NCBI GenBank assembly: GCA_002431965.1
Contig: DJEW01000044.1
Location: 237-5,253, forward strand
Origin: Clostridiales bacterium UBA5888
GTDB lineage: Bacteria > Bacillota > Clostridia > Oscillospirales > Oscillospiraceae
Direction: 5' to 3'
Length of the DNA stretch: 5,017 bases
Positions 1 through 4,970 of the stretch are shown here, piece after piece. Within the stretch, counting starts at the first letter, position 1. Every line of letters starts with the position of its first letter. The notes beneath the pieces are model-generated. The model was given only the letters and a program-made list of their open reading frames with translations, had not been told where the DNA came from and searched no databases. Position numbers and translations under genes: made by a program.

Positions 1-572
1 TCCCTGCCTTTATCGGATTTTGGGTCGGCGTGCTGTTTCTACTCCTGCTTGACCATCTGATCCCCCACCTTCATGTTGGCAGTGATCAGGCCGAGGGACC
101 GAAAAGCAAGCTCGGGCGCACCACGATGATGGTGCTGGCAGTGACCTTACATAACATTCCGGAGGGAATGGCAGTTGGCGTGATGTATGCAGGCTTTCTT
201 GCGGGAAATACACAGATCACGGCGGCAAGCGCACTTGCGCTGTCCCTCGGCATCGCCATTCAGAACTTTCCCGAGGGTGCTATCATCTCCATGCCGCTCC
301 GGGCAGAGGGAGAGAGCAAGGGCAGAGCGTTTCTCGGCGGTGTGCTTTCCGGCGTAGTGGAACCTATCGGCGCAGTGCTGACGAGCATCGCCGCACAGCT
401 CATCATCCCCGCGCTGCCATATCTTCTGAGCTTTGCCGCCGGCGCGATGCTCTATGTGGTCGTCGAAGAGCTGATCCCCGAAATGTCGCAGGGGCGGCAC
501 TCGAACCTTGGAACGGTATTCTTTGCGGCGGGCTTCAGCGTCATGATGGCGCTGGATGTGGCATTGGGATAG
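1..572 (+). CDS. ZIP-family divalent metal transporter, 5'-truncated by window edge
   Basis: This is the C-terminal part of a ZIP (ZupT/GufA-like) transporter, an inner-membrane protein that moves zinc, iron or related divalent cations into the cytoplasm. The frame is open from the left edge (first whole codon at 3) to TAG at 570-572, giving 189 residues. The family usually has about 250-260 residues, so roughly 70 N-terminal ones are probably missing; the GTG at 30 lies inside a membrane helix and is not a real start. Counting from the first visible residue, a helix ends in DHLIPHLH (17-24). The two signature metal-site helices follow: HNIPEG at 50-55 (His50, Asn51, Glu54) and QNFPEG at 87-92 (Asn88, Glu91). 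A later helix has GVVEPIG, also typical of the family. All 13 Ile codons are ATC or ATT and none is ATA, unlike the neighbouring genes, which may mean a different origin or expression level. Metal specificity cannot be read from the sequence. Confidence 0.93.
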   Translation, partial: PAFIGFWVGVLFLLLLDHLIPHLHVGSDQAEGPKSKLGRTTMMVLAVTLHNIPEGMAVGVMYAGFLAGNTQITAASALALSLGIAIQNFPEGAIISMPLRAEGESKGRAFLGGVLSGVVEPIGAVLTSIAAQLIIPALPYLLSFAAGAMLYVVVEELIPEMSQGRHSNLGTVFFAAGFSVMMALDVALG

Positions 573-879
573 AAGAAAACAATGAAGATAAGCGGCAGCA
601 CTGCATAATGCGGCAGGAACATCCGGCGAGGAAATTGAGGTTCTGGTGGCGGCGCTTTTCCGCGGGAATACTTTAAGACAACTATATAAGATGAGCGCAA
701 TTCACCGCCGGATGCCGGAGGCATATTGTGCAGTGTCGCCTTTGCGGTTTCGGATGCCGAAAGCGAGCTTTACCTGCGAGGGTTGCCGTTTGCAGGTCAT
801 GGGGCGGGCTATATGCCGCGATGCGGCGATGTTCATGACCTATAACATCAGCAGTGTTCCATATCTTCAAATCTGACTA
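573..879. other. Intergenic stretch without a convincing gene
   Basis: About 300 bases separate the ZIP gene from the next promoter. Short open frames exist on both strands (for example 646-876 on + and 682-870 on -), but their products are rich in Cys, Arg and His, lack a recognisable domain and have no good ribosome binding site. No hairpin followed by a T-tract was seen after the ZIP stop codon, so its terminator is unidentified. The right part holds small inverted repeats, including ATGCC-GGA-GGCAT near 715 and the nested palindrome listed separately. It could be a decayed repeat or gene; I do not recognise it. Confidence 0.5.
795..840. repeat. Nested palindrome in the ZIP-EamA intergenic region
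   Basis: An outer perfect 7-bp inverted repeat (GGTCATG at 795-801, CATGACC at 834-840) encloses an inner 5-bp hairpin (GCCGC at 815-819, GCGGC at 823-827, loop GAT). Transcribed RNA could fold into a two-part stem with internal loops. It lies 40 bp upstream of the promoter driving the EamA gene, so it could be a regulator-binding site, a structured RNA piece or a relic of a repeat. No T-tract follows, so it is not a standard terminator. Confidence 0.35.
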
Positions 880-909
880 TTGACTTTATGGCGGCGCAGG
901 ATATATACT
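880..909 (+). promoter_or_regulatory. Predicted sigma-A-type promoter for the EamA transporter gene
   Basis: A -35 box TTGACT (880-885) is separated by 18 bp from a -10 box TATACT (904-909); each differs from consensus at one position. A register using TATATA at 902-907 with a 16-bp spacer is also possible. The start of transcription would be near 916, giving a leader of about 54 nt that contains the inverted repeat 927-954 and the ribosome binding site AAGGAG (958-963). Confidence 0.65.
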
Positions 910-926
910 TGCTTATCATTTTCTGA

Positions 927-954
927 TTACCGGCGCGGGACAGCGCGCCGGTAA
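927..954 (+). promoter_or_regulatory. Perfect 11-bp inverted repeat in the leader of the EamA gene
   Basis: TTACCGGCGCG (927-937) and its exact complement CGCGCCGGTAA (944-954) flank a 6-nt spacer GGACAG. The dyad begins about 11 nt after the predicted transcription start and ends three bases before the Shine-Dalgarno sequence AAGGAG (958-963). As DNA it would suit a dimeric repressor bound just downstream of the promoter. As RNA it would form a very stable 5' hairpin that could influence translation or mRNA life. There is no T-run after it, so it is not an intrinsic terminator. Which role applies is inference. Confidence 0.6.
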
Positions 955-969
955 CGCAAGGAGCTGCCA

Positions 970-1848
970 ATGAAAAGAAATCGCCATCAGTCAGTTTTTG
1001 CCCTGCTCGCCGCAATCATCTGGGGCGCGGCTTTCTCCGCGCAGAGCGTCTGCGCGCAGTATCTCGGTCCGTTCACGATAACGGCACTGCGCTCGTTCAT
1101 CGCTTTTTTCGTGCTGCTTGCCGTATGCCTGCTGCGGAAAAAGACAGGCTGCGGCACGCGGCGCGATATAATAATCGGCAGCCTCGTGTGCGGTGCAGCT
1201 CTCTTCGCGGCGTCAAATGTGCAGCAGCTGGCGCTCAACATGGGCGCGTCTGCCGGCAAAGCCGGTTTTATAACGGCGCTGTATATCGTGCTGGTGCCGA
1301 TCGGGCAGATGTTCTTCGGGCATAAGGTCTCCCCGCGGCACTGGCTCGCTGTCGCCGCTGCTGTTGCGGGGATGTACTTTCTCTGCATTACAGGCGGCTT
1401 CTCCATATCCTCCAGCGATCTGTATCTGCTGCTGTGCGCGCTCCTTTTCTCCGTGCAGATCCTGGCCGTTGACAGATTCAGCGCGCGCGTGGACGGGCTT
1501 ATTCTGAGCTGCGGGATGTTTCTTGTCGTCGCCATACTGTCGTCGTTCGTTGCGCTGCCGCTTGAGGATATAACCGTCGGCGGCATTGCCGCGTGCATAT
1601 GGCCGCTGCTATATATCGCGGTATTTTCAAGCTGTCTGGGCTACACATTCCAGATCCTTGCCCAGAAGGGCGGCAACCCGGCGGTCGTCTCGCTATTGAT
1701 GAGCCTTGAGGCGCTCTTCGCGGCGGTGTTCGGCGCGCTTGTGCTCGACGAGCGCATGACCGCGCACGAGCTTATCGGATGCGCTCTCATGATAGCGGCA
1801 ATCGTCATTGCGGAGCTTCCAGCGCGGATAGCAAAGGCAAAGCCCTGA
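970..1848 (+). CDS. EamA/DMT-superfamily ten-helix transporter
   Basis: This is a complete 292-residue inner-membrane protein of the drug/metabolite transporter superfamily, the usual length for a two-EamA-domain member. It begins at ATG after AAGGAG with a 6-nt spacer. The hydrophobic pattern gives ten helices, roughly at residues 8-28, 34-55, 67-86, 95-115, 123-141, 148-167, 176-195, 203-224, 236-257 and 265-283. That makes two repeats, about 8-141 and 148-283. Family-like segments include IIWGAAF in the first helix, the A-x-x-GKAGFITALYIVLVPI region (residues 94-111), and SLEALFAAVFGALVLDE (245-261), where the acidic residue ends the ninth helix. The tail is short and basic (RIAKAKP). Members export or import amino acids, metabolites or drugs, and the substrate cannot be inferred here. 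The gene has its own promoter and a leader inverted repeat, and it faces the - strand operon across a hairpin. About 10 of its 25 Ile codons are ATA. Confidence 0.92.
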   Translation: MKRNRHQSVFALLAAIIWGAAFSAQSVCAQYLGPFTITALRSFIAFFVLLAVCLLRKKTGCGTRRDIIIGSLVCGAALFAASNVQQLALNMGASAGKAGFITALYIVLVPIGQMFFGHKVSPRHWLAVAAAVAGMYFLCITGGFSISSSDLYLLLCALLFSVQILAVDRFSARVDGLILSCGMFLVVAILSSFVALPLEDITVGGIAACIWPLLYIAVFSSCLGYTFQILAQKGGNPAVVSLLMSLEALFAAVFGALVLDERMTAHELIGCALMIAAIVIAELPARIAKAKP

Positions 1849-1859
1849 ACCAATACGTC

Positions 1860-1897
1860 GTCATCGCCGCCCGGAAAAAGCTCCGGGCGGCGATGAC
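1860..1897. terminator. Hairpin between convergent genes, probable terminator
   Basis: A perfect 16-bp stem (1860-1875 with 1882-1897) closes a 6-nt loop AAAAGC. It starts 12 nt after the EamA stop codon and lies 15 nt beyond the 3' end of the minus-strand gene. On the + strand the stem is followed by an AT-rich segment with a TTTTA run at 1910-1914 but no immediate U-tract; on the - strand there is no T-run at all. It probably ends the EamA transcript and may serve both sides, but it is not a textbook intrinsic terminator. Confidence 0.7.
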
Positions 1898-1911
1898 ATA
1901 TACCGTATATT

Positions 1912-2394
1912 TTATTGATAGCCTGCGGCAACCTTGCCGATGGCAGTGCCGATGATGCTGATGGCGGTTTTCAGCTCGCTCTGGTCGCCCGCGACGCTCT
2001 CGATCGTGCCGAACTGCGTGAGGATCTTGTCGAGACTGACGTTCTCCAGCTCCTTGCCCGCATCGTTGAGCGCCTCAATGTCCAGATTGTTGATGAACTG
2101 TATCGCATCCTGAAGCTTTCCCGGGTCGAGCGCCTTCAGCTGCGACGAGTAATGCTGCACGGTGGCGGACACCTCCTCCAGCGTGCGCGCCGCCGTCCTC
2201 ACGCGGGGCATCGCGATGAGCACGAGTATCACCAGCACAACGCACGCAATGCACCAGCACTTTATCGTCCGCACGCGGCGCTCCGCCTCGCGGCGCTCCA
2301 TCGCCTCCACGCGCTTTTGCAGCAGATCTATTATCTCCCGCTCGGTCTTTGGCGAAGTGCCGGCTGCGTCAGGCTTCTTTTCAACGGTTTCCAT
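1912..2394 (-). CDS. Single-pass membrane-anchored helical protein, function unknown
   Basis: I do not recognise this 160-residue protein. From the N terminus it has a charged helical segment (about 17-44, rich in Glu and Arg, possible short coiled coil). One strongly hydrophobic helix follows at about 46-62 (CWCIACVVLVILVLIAM). The last stretch of about 95 residues has repeating Leu/Ile/Val spacing that suggests amphipathic helices. The Arg/Lys before the helix suggest an inside N terminus, leaving the C-terminal helical part outside the membrane. It is the second gene of an operon with yfcE, and its ATG overlaps the yfcE stop by 14 nt, so translation is probably coupled. I chose the ATG at 2394 because AGAGGAG lies 9 nt upstream. 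An ATG at 2415 would add seven residues but has only A-rich sequence before it. The tandem placement hints at a functional link to the phosphoesterase, but nothing proves it. Confidence 0.75.
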   Translation of the reverse strand: METVEKKPDAAGTSPKTEREIIDLLQKRVEAMERREAERRVRTIKCWCIACVVLVILVLIAMPRVRTAARTLEEVSATVQHYSSQLKALDPGKLQDAIQFINNLDIEALNDAGKELENVSLDKILTQFGTIESVAGDQSELKTAISIIGTAIGKVAAGYQ

Positions 2395-2962
2395 CGTCAG
2401 CTTCTCCTCTCTCATTTTTTGCCGGATAATGCATATATGCGCTGTCCGCCTCGATGTCCTTCCACGTGAACACGCCGTCTGTATAGCTTATGTAACTGTG
2501 GGGCGACGCCTCCTTCGGGATGGAGACCGAGCCGGGATTGAGATAAACCGCGCCGCCCGCCTCGCGGCACTCCGGCACGTGAGTGTGCCCGCCAAGGACG
2601 ATGCCGCCGCCGGCGAGCTTCGGAGGGTTGTGCACAGACCAGACGTGCCCGTGCGAGGCAAAGACAAAACGCCCGTCAAGCTCGAGCATGGCGCTGTCGG
2701 ACAGGATGGGAAAATCCAGCATCATCTGATCGACCTCCGCGTCGCAGTTGCCGCGCACCGCCGCTATGCGCCCGGCATAGGCGTTCAGAAGGCGTGCAGT
2801 CTCCCGCGTGTCGTAGTCTTTCGGGAGGTCGTTGCGCGGTCCGTGATAGAGAAGATCGCCAAGGAGCAGCAGCCTTTCTGCACCCTCGCGCTCAAAGCAT
2901 TTCAGCAGCAGCCGGCAATAGTGCGCCGAGCCGTGTATATCCGATGCGATCATCCACTTCAT
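2381..2962 (-). CDS. yfcE: YfcE-type metallophosphoesterase (phosphodiesterase)
   Basis: This 193-residue cytosolic calcineurin-like phosphoesterase closely follows E. coli YfcE (184 residues), a Mn-dependent phosphodiesterase known mainly from activity on artificial substrates. The two-metal site is complete: Asp8 and His10 (SDIHG), Asp36 (GDLLYHGPRN, 35-44), Asn72 (VRGNCD, 69-74), His104 (SHGH, 103-106), and His126 and His128 (GGHTH, 124-128). NPGSVSIPK (142-150) is another hallmark of the family. The C-terminal tail after about residue 175 is longer and more polar than in E. coli and encodes the overlap with the next gene. The start at 2962 is supported by GGGAGG 8 nt upstream. It is the first gene of a two-gene minus-strand operon with a near-consensus promoter about 40 bp upstream, and it diverges from pepD. 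The natural substrate is not known. Confidence 0.95.
   Translation of the reverse strand: MKWMIASDIHGSAHYCRLLLKCFEREGAERLLLLGDLLYHGPRNDLPKDYDTRETARLLNAYAGRIAAVRGNCDAEVDQMMLDFPILSDSAMLELDGRFVFASHGHVWSVHNPPKLAGGGIVLGGHTHVPECREAGGAVYLNPGSVSIPKEASPHSYISYTDGVFTWKDIEADSAYMHYPAKNERGEADDGNR
2404..2410 (-). promoter_or_regulatory. Ribosome binding site inside yfcE for the membrane protein gene
   Basis: On the minus strand AGAGGAG lies within the last codons of yfcE, 9 nt before the ATG at 2394. It decides the start of the second gene in favour of 2394 over the in-frame ATG at 2415, which lies upstream of this site and so cannot use it. Confidence 0.65.
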
Positions 2963-3000
2963 ATTTCCCGCCTCCCGAGACTTTGTTTTCTGTGTGACGT

Positions 3001-3029
3001 ATTATAGTAAAAATATCACGACCCGTCAA
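3001..3029 (-). promoter_or_regulatory. Near-consensus sigma-A promoter for the yfcE operon
   Basis: Read on the minus strand, TTGACG (3029-3024) is followed after exactly 17 bp by a perfect TATAAT (3006-3001). Eleven of twelve consensus bases match. Transcription would start near 2994, giving a leader of about 30 nt with the GGGAGG site (2976-2971) before the yfcE ATG. Confidence 0.85.
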
Positions 3030-3042
3030 TGTCCGCGGGTCG
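3019..3042. promoter_or_regulatory. Dyad over the yfcE -35 box, possible operator
   Basis: CGACCCG (3019-3025) and CGGGTCG (3036-3042) form a perfect 7-bp inverted repeat with a 10-bp centre. The dyad covers the whole -35 hexamer of the minus-strand promoter, so a bound dimer would block RNA polymerase. Half-site-like GACCGG (3077-3082) and CGGGTC (3105-3110) recur near the pepD promoter. A regulator shared by both divergent units is possible but is inference, and short GC-rich dyads can arise by chance. Confidence 0.35.
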
Positions 3043-3092
3043 CGCTCTGAGATATTTAACAGATAGTTTAATTGTTGACCGGCGCGGCAGCG

Positions 3093-3121
3093 TTGCGAAG
3101 CCGCCGGGTCTGTGCTATAAT
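3093..3121 (+). promoter_or_regulatory. Extended -10 sigma-A promoter for pepD
   Basis: A perfect -10 box TATAAT (3116-3121) is preceded by TGC (3113-3115), making an extended -10 element. A weaker -35 box TTGCGA (3093-3098) sits 17 bp upstream. Transcription would start near 3128, about 50 nt before the pepD ATG. The -35 zone lies within an imperfect GC-rich inverted repeat (GCGGC at 3084-3088, GCCGC at 3100-3104). Confidence 0.8.
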
Positions 3122-3177
3122 GTAGCGCGAAGTGAACGCGCGGCATACCACACCGCAGCTCGCAGGGAGGAGATAAA

Positions 3178-4614
3178 ATGAACGTATTGACCAACCTTCA
3201 GCCGGAAAATGTTTTCCGCTTTTTTGAAGAAATATCCGCTATCCCGCGCGGCAGCCGCAACACAAAGGCAATAAGCGACTATCTCGCCGCATTCGCCGAG
3301 ACGCGCGGACTGGAGCATTATCAGGACGCGCTCAACAACGTCATCATCATTGCGCCCGCCGCGCCCGGCTATGAGAACGCCGAGCCGGTGATACTGCAGG
3401 GGCACATGGACATGGTGTGCGAAAAAGCGCCGGGCTGCGCCAAGGACATGGAGCGCGAGGGGCTTGACCTCGCCGTGGAGGGCGACTGCGTTTATGCGCG
3501 CGGCACGACGCTCGGCGCGGACGACGGCATCGCCGTGGCAATGGCGCTGGCAGTGCTGGACGATACATCCCTCCCCCGCCCGCGCGTGGAGGCGGTGTTC
3601 ACCGTGGATGAAGAGATCGGCATGGGCGGCGCGATGGGCATTGATCTCAGCCCTCTGAAGGGGCGGCGGCTCATAAACCTCGACTCTGAGGAGGAAGGGA
3701 TATTCACCGTCGGCTGCGCAGGCGGCGCTGGCGTGTGCTGCACGCTGCCGGTCAGGCGCGAGGCGTTCGACGGCACGGCGCTTGACATTGCCGTGACCGG
3801 GCTTCTCGGCGGGCACTCCGGCGCGGAGATAGACAAAGGACGCGCCAACGCCAACATGCTGATGGGTCGGTTGCTGTACGCGCTGAACAGGGCGACGGAT
3901 ATGCGTCTCGCCGGCGTACACGGCGGCTTGAAGGATAACGCGATACCCACCGCGTCCCACGCCGAAGTGATCGTGCGCGACGCGGACGCGGCGCGGACCG
4001 TGTGCGCCGCGATGGAGGCTGCGTTCCGCAACGAATACCGCACGACGGACGCGGTGATAAGCGTGACTGTCACGCGCGGGGCGCACGGCGCGGCGCTGGA
4101 CAAAGCGGCGACGGAGCGCACCATAACGCTGCTGTGCTGCGCGCCGAACGGCATACAGGCGATGAGCGCGGAAATTCCGGGGCTGGTGCAGACCTCGCTC
4201 AACCTCGGCATACTCGCGGCAGACGAGGCAGGCATACACGCCACGTTCAGCGTCCGCAGCAGTATTGACAGCCAGAAGCGCATGCTCATCGACCGCCTGA
4301 CATGCCTGACGGAGGCGCTCGGCGGCACGGTGACGGTCGATGGGGATTATCCCGGCTGGGAGTACGCCCAGGTATCTCCCCTGCGCGAGCTGATGCGCGA
4401 GGTGTTCGTTGAGCAGTACGGGCGCGAGCCGGTCATCGCGGCGATACACGCGGGGCTTGAGTGCGGGCTGCTGATAAGCAAGCTGCCGGGGCTGGACTGC
4501 GTGTCCGTCGGACCTGACATTGACGAGATACACACATTCCGCGAAAAGCTGCACATTGCATCCACCCAGCGCACATGGGCGCTGCTGACGGAGACGCTGA
4601 AACGCATGAAATAA
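3178..4614 (+). CDS. pepD: Aminoacyl-histidine dipeptidase (PepD, M20 family)
   Basis: This complete 478-residue cytosolic zinc peptidase of family M20 hydrolyses Xaa-His and other dipeptides, supplying free amino acids. Its length matches PepD (about 485). It opens with the typical NVFRFFEEISAIPRGSRNT segment (11-29). The active site appears intact: His76 and catalytic Asp78 (GHMDMVCEK, 75-83), Asp115 (TTLGADDGI, 110-118), catalytic Glu145 with ligand Glu146 (DEEIGM, 144-149), Asp169 (NLDSEEEG, 167-174), and a C-terminal His452 (DEIHTF) in the place of the last ligand. The lid/dimerisation domain spans roughly 187-390 and carries GGHSGAEIDKGRANAN (211-226). The ATG at 3178 follows GGGAGGAG by 5 nt. 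The gene appears monocistronic, with its own promoter, and is divergent from yfcE. About half of its 31 Ile codons are ATA. Residue roles are assigned by alignment to E. coli PepD from memory. Confidence 0.96.
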   Translation: MNVLTNLQPENVFRFFEEISAIPRGSRNTKAISDYLAAFAETRGLEHYQDALNNVIIIAPAAPGYENAEPVILQGHMDMVCEKAPGCAKDMEREGLDLAVEGDCVYARGTTLGADDGIAVAMALAVLDDTSLPRPRVEAVFTVDEEIGMGGAMGIDLSPLKGRRLINLDSEEEGIFTVGCAGGAGVCCTLPVRREAFDGTALDIAVTGLLGGHSGAEIDKGRANANMLMGRLLYALNRATDMRLAGVHGGLKDNAIPTASHAEVIVRDADAARTVCAAMEAAFRNEYRTTDAVISVTVTRGAHGAALDKAATERTITLLCCAPNGIQAMSAEIPGLVQTSLNLGILAADEAGIHATFSVRSSIDSQKRMLIDRLTCLTEALGGTVTVDGDYPGWEYAQVSPLRELMREVFVEQYGREPVIAAIHAGLECGLLISKLPGLDCVSVGPDIDEIHTFREKLHIASTQRTWALLTETLKRMK

Positions 4615-4618
4615 AAAA

Positions 4619-4648
4619 CTCCCGGCTTGACGGAACGCAAGCCGGGAG
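4619..4648. terminator. Hairpin after pepD with its T-tract on the minus strand
   Basis: CTCCCGGCTTG (4619-4629) and CAAGCCGGGAG (4638-4648) form a perfect 11-bp stem with an 8-nt loop, four bases after the pepD stop. On the + strand the stem is followed by GTATAATAAAG, which is not a U-tract. On the - strand it is followed by TTTTTTATTT (4618-4609), a classical intrinsic terminator for a transcript coming from the right. It may still stop pepD transcription, but the sequence favours leftward termination. It overlaps a promoter-like element (4627-4655). Confidence 0.75.
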
Positions 4649-4655
4649 GTATAAT
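4627..4655 (+). promoter_or_regulatory. Near-perfect sigma-A promoter overlapping the pepD hairpin
   Basis: TTGACG (4627-4632) lies in the end of the left arm and the loop of the hairpin. After exactly 17 bp comes TATAAT (4650-4655), directly past the right arm, so eleven of twelve consensus bases match. A start near 4662 would produce an RNA that reads away from pepD into a stretch with no credible protein gene and reaches an intrinsic terminator at 4970. Chance resemblance cannot be excluded, but the match is as good as that of the yfcE promoter. Confidence 0.6.
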
Positions 4656-4711
4656 AAAGAAAACATAGGACGCCGCAACAAGCGGGGTGCCCGAGGTTTT
4701 ACAGTAAAGCT

Positions 4712-4798
4712 TTATTCAAACTCGACCGTCACTTCTGACCCAAGTGGCAGTCTTTGTATTTTCACCTCATCAGTCACTGCGCGACAGCTTCCAGCTTG
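4712..4798 (-). pseudogene. Possible 3' remnant of a minus-strand gene
   Basis: Read on the minus strand, this short frame ends in KIQRLPLGSEVTVEFE and a TAA stop at 4714-4712; it is closed upstream by TGA at 4801-4799. The terminal 16 residues alternate hydrophobic and charged residues like a real protein C terminus. A canonical leftward terminator (4648-4609) follows about 65 nt later. Upstream, the frame runs into repeat-like DNA beginning near 4765. One reading is that a gene lost its 5' part and the repeat now lies beside its tail. I do not recognise the protein, and a chance frame of 29 codons is possible. Confidence 0.2.
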
Positions 4799-4926
4799 TC
4801 AGAAAAGTCCTTACAGAACTTTTTTGACCGCGCTTTCCGCCGGGCATTTTGAAAGTGTTCAAAATGCTGTTACCGAAAGCCTTGTTTTTTACCAGTCTGA
4901 GCTTCTCCTCAAGGGGAAGCCTTGGA
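4763..4926. repeat. Interrupted short intergenic repeat-like element
   Basis: The left part (CACCTCATCAGTCACTGCG, then ACAGCTT to 4790) and the right part (AGCTTCTCCTCAAGGGGAAG at 4900-4919, then CCTTGG) resemble, from memory, the two halves of short intergenic repeats common in Oscillospiraceae. These have the pattern CACCTCATC...CCCCTCAAGGGGAAGGC. The right half folds as an 8-bp stem (4901-4908 with 4913-4920, one G-T pair). Between the halves lie 109 bases (4791-4899), flanked by the direct repeat AGCTT (4786-4790 and 4900-4904). This suggests an insertion with a 5-bp target duplication, or a longer variant of the repeat. Family membership could not be verified here. Confidence 0.35.
4844..4867. 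repeat. Ten-bp hairpin inside the interrupted repeat
   Basis: GCATTTTGAA (4844-4853) and TTCAAAATGC (4858-4867) form a perfect 10-bp stem with a 4-nt loop AGTG. It lies in the middle of the 109-base segment separating the two halves of the repeat-like element. No T-tract follows directly, so it is not a terminator. It may be the core of a small mobile or structured element. Confidence 0.5.
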
Positions 4927-4940
4927 ATTCGCAAACTGAC

Positions 4941-4970
4941 AGTGCGCTGCGTATTGCAGCGCACTTTTTT
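4941..4970 (+). terminator. Strong rho-independent terminator
   Basis: AGTGCGCTGC (4941-4950) pairs perfectly with GCAGCGCACT (4956-4965) across the 5-nt loop GTATT, and T4965-T4970 forms the U-tract. This is a textbook + strand intrinsic terminator. The nearest + strand protein gene, pepD, ends 326 bp upstream and has its own hairpin. The terminator therefore implies either read-through past that hairpin or a separate transcript from the promoter at 4627-4655. Confidence 0.88.

Larger units (their letters stand above)
4662..4970 (+). ncRNA. Possible noncoding transcript between promoter 4627-4655 and terminator 4941-4970
   Basis: A consensus promoter and a strong intrinsic terminator on the same strand bracket about 310 nt with no good reading frame. 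The span contains several hairpins: CCGC/GCGG at 4673-4685, TAAAGCTTTA at 4705-4714, AAAAGT/ACTTTT at 4803-4823 followed by a T-run, and a 10-bp stem at 4844-4867. I could not match it to tmRNA, RNase P RNA, SRP RNA or 6S RNA by their conserved pieces. The T-run after 4818-4823 could also end a shorter RNA of about 165 nt. The transcript is inferred only from its boundaries. The repeat-like content argues that part of it is mobile or decayed DNA. Confidence 0.3.

Noticed and set aside
646..876. Small plus-strand frame of 76 codons upstream of the EamA promoter
   Set aside because: No ribosome binding site, odd Cys/Arg/Met-rich composition, and no known family. The opposite strand frame (682-870) is equally unconvincing.
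987..1598. Minus-strand open frame of 203 codons opposite the EamA gene
   Set aside because: No domain and no hydrophobic pattern of its own; the + strand product is a clear ten-helix transporter.
2162..3007. Plus-strand open frame of 281 codons opposite the yfcE operon
   Set aside because: It runs antisense across the yfcE active-site codons and promoter. Its composition is Arg-rich and unlike a folded protein.
3492..4328. Second minus-strand open frame inside pepD
   Set aside because: Shadow frame rich in Ser, Ala, Arg and Pro, with no recognisable family; pepD accounts for the whole region.
3115..4554. Long minus-strand open frame (479 codons) opposite pepD
   Set aside because: It mirrors the codon pattern of the strongly supported pepD gene. 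Its product is low-complexity, rich in Arg, His, Ala and Val with no domain.
4770..4964. Minus-strand frame of 64 codons in the right intergenic region
   Set aside because: It would start at GTG inside the terminator hairpin and reads through the repeat-like element. It is most likely a translation of repeat DNA.
4662..4970. Known structural RNA (tmRNA, RNase P, SRP, 6S) in the right intergenic region
   Set aside because: None of the conserved core pieces I know for these RNAs is present, so only an unassigned transcript is proposed.
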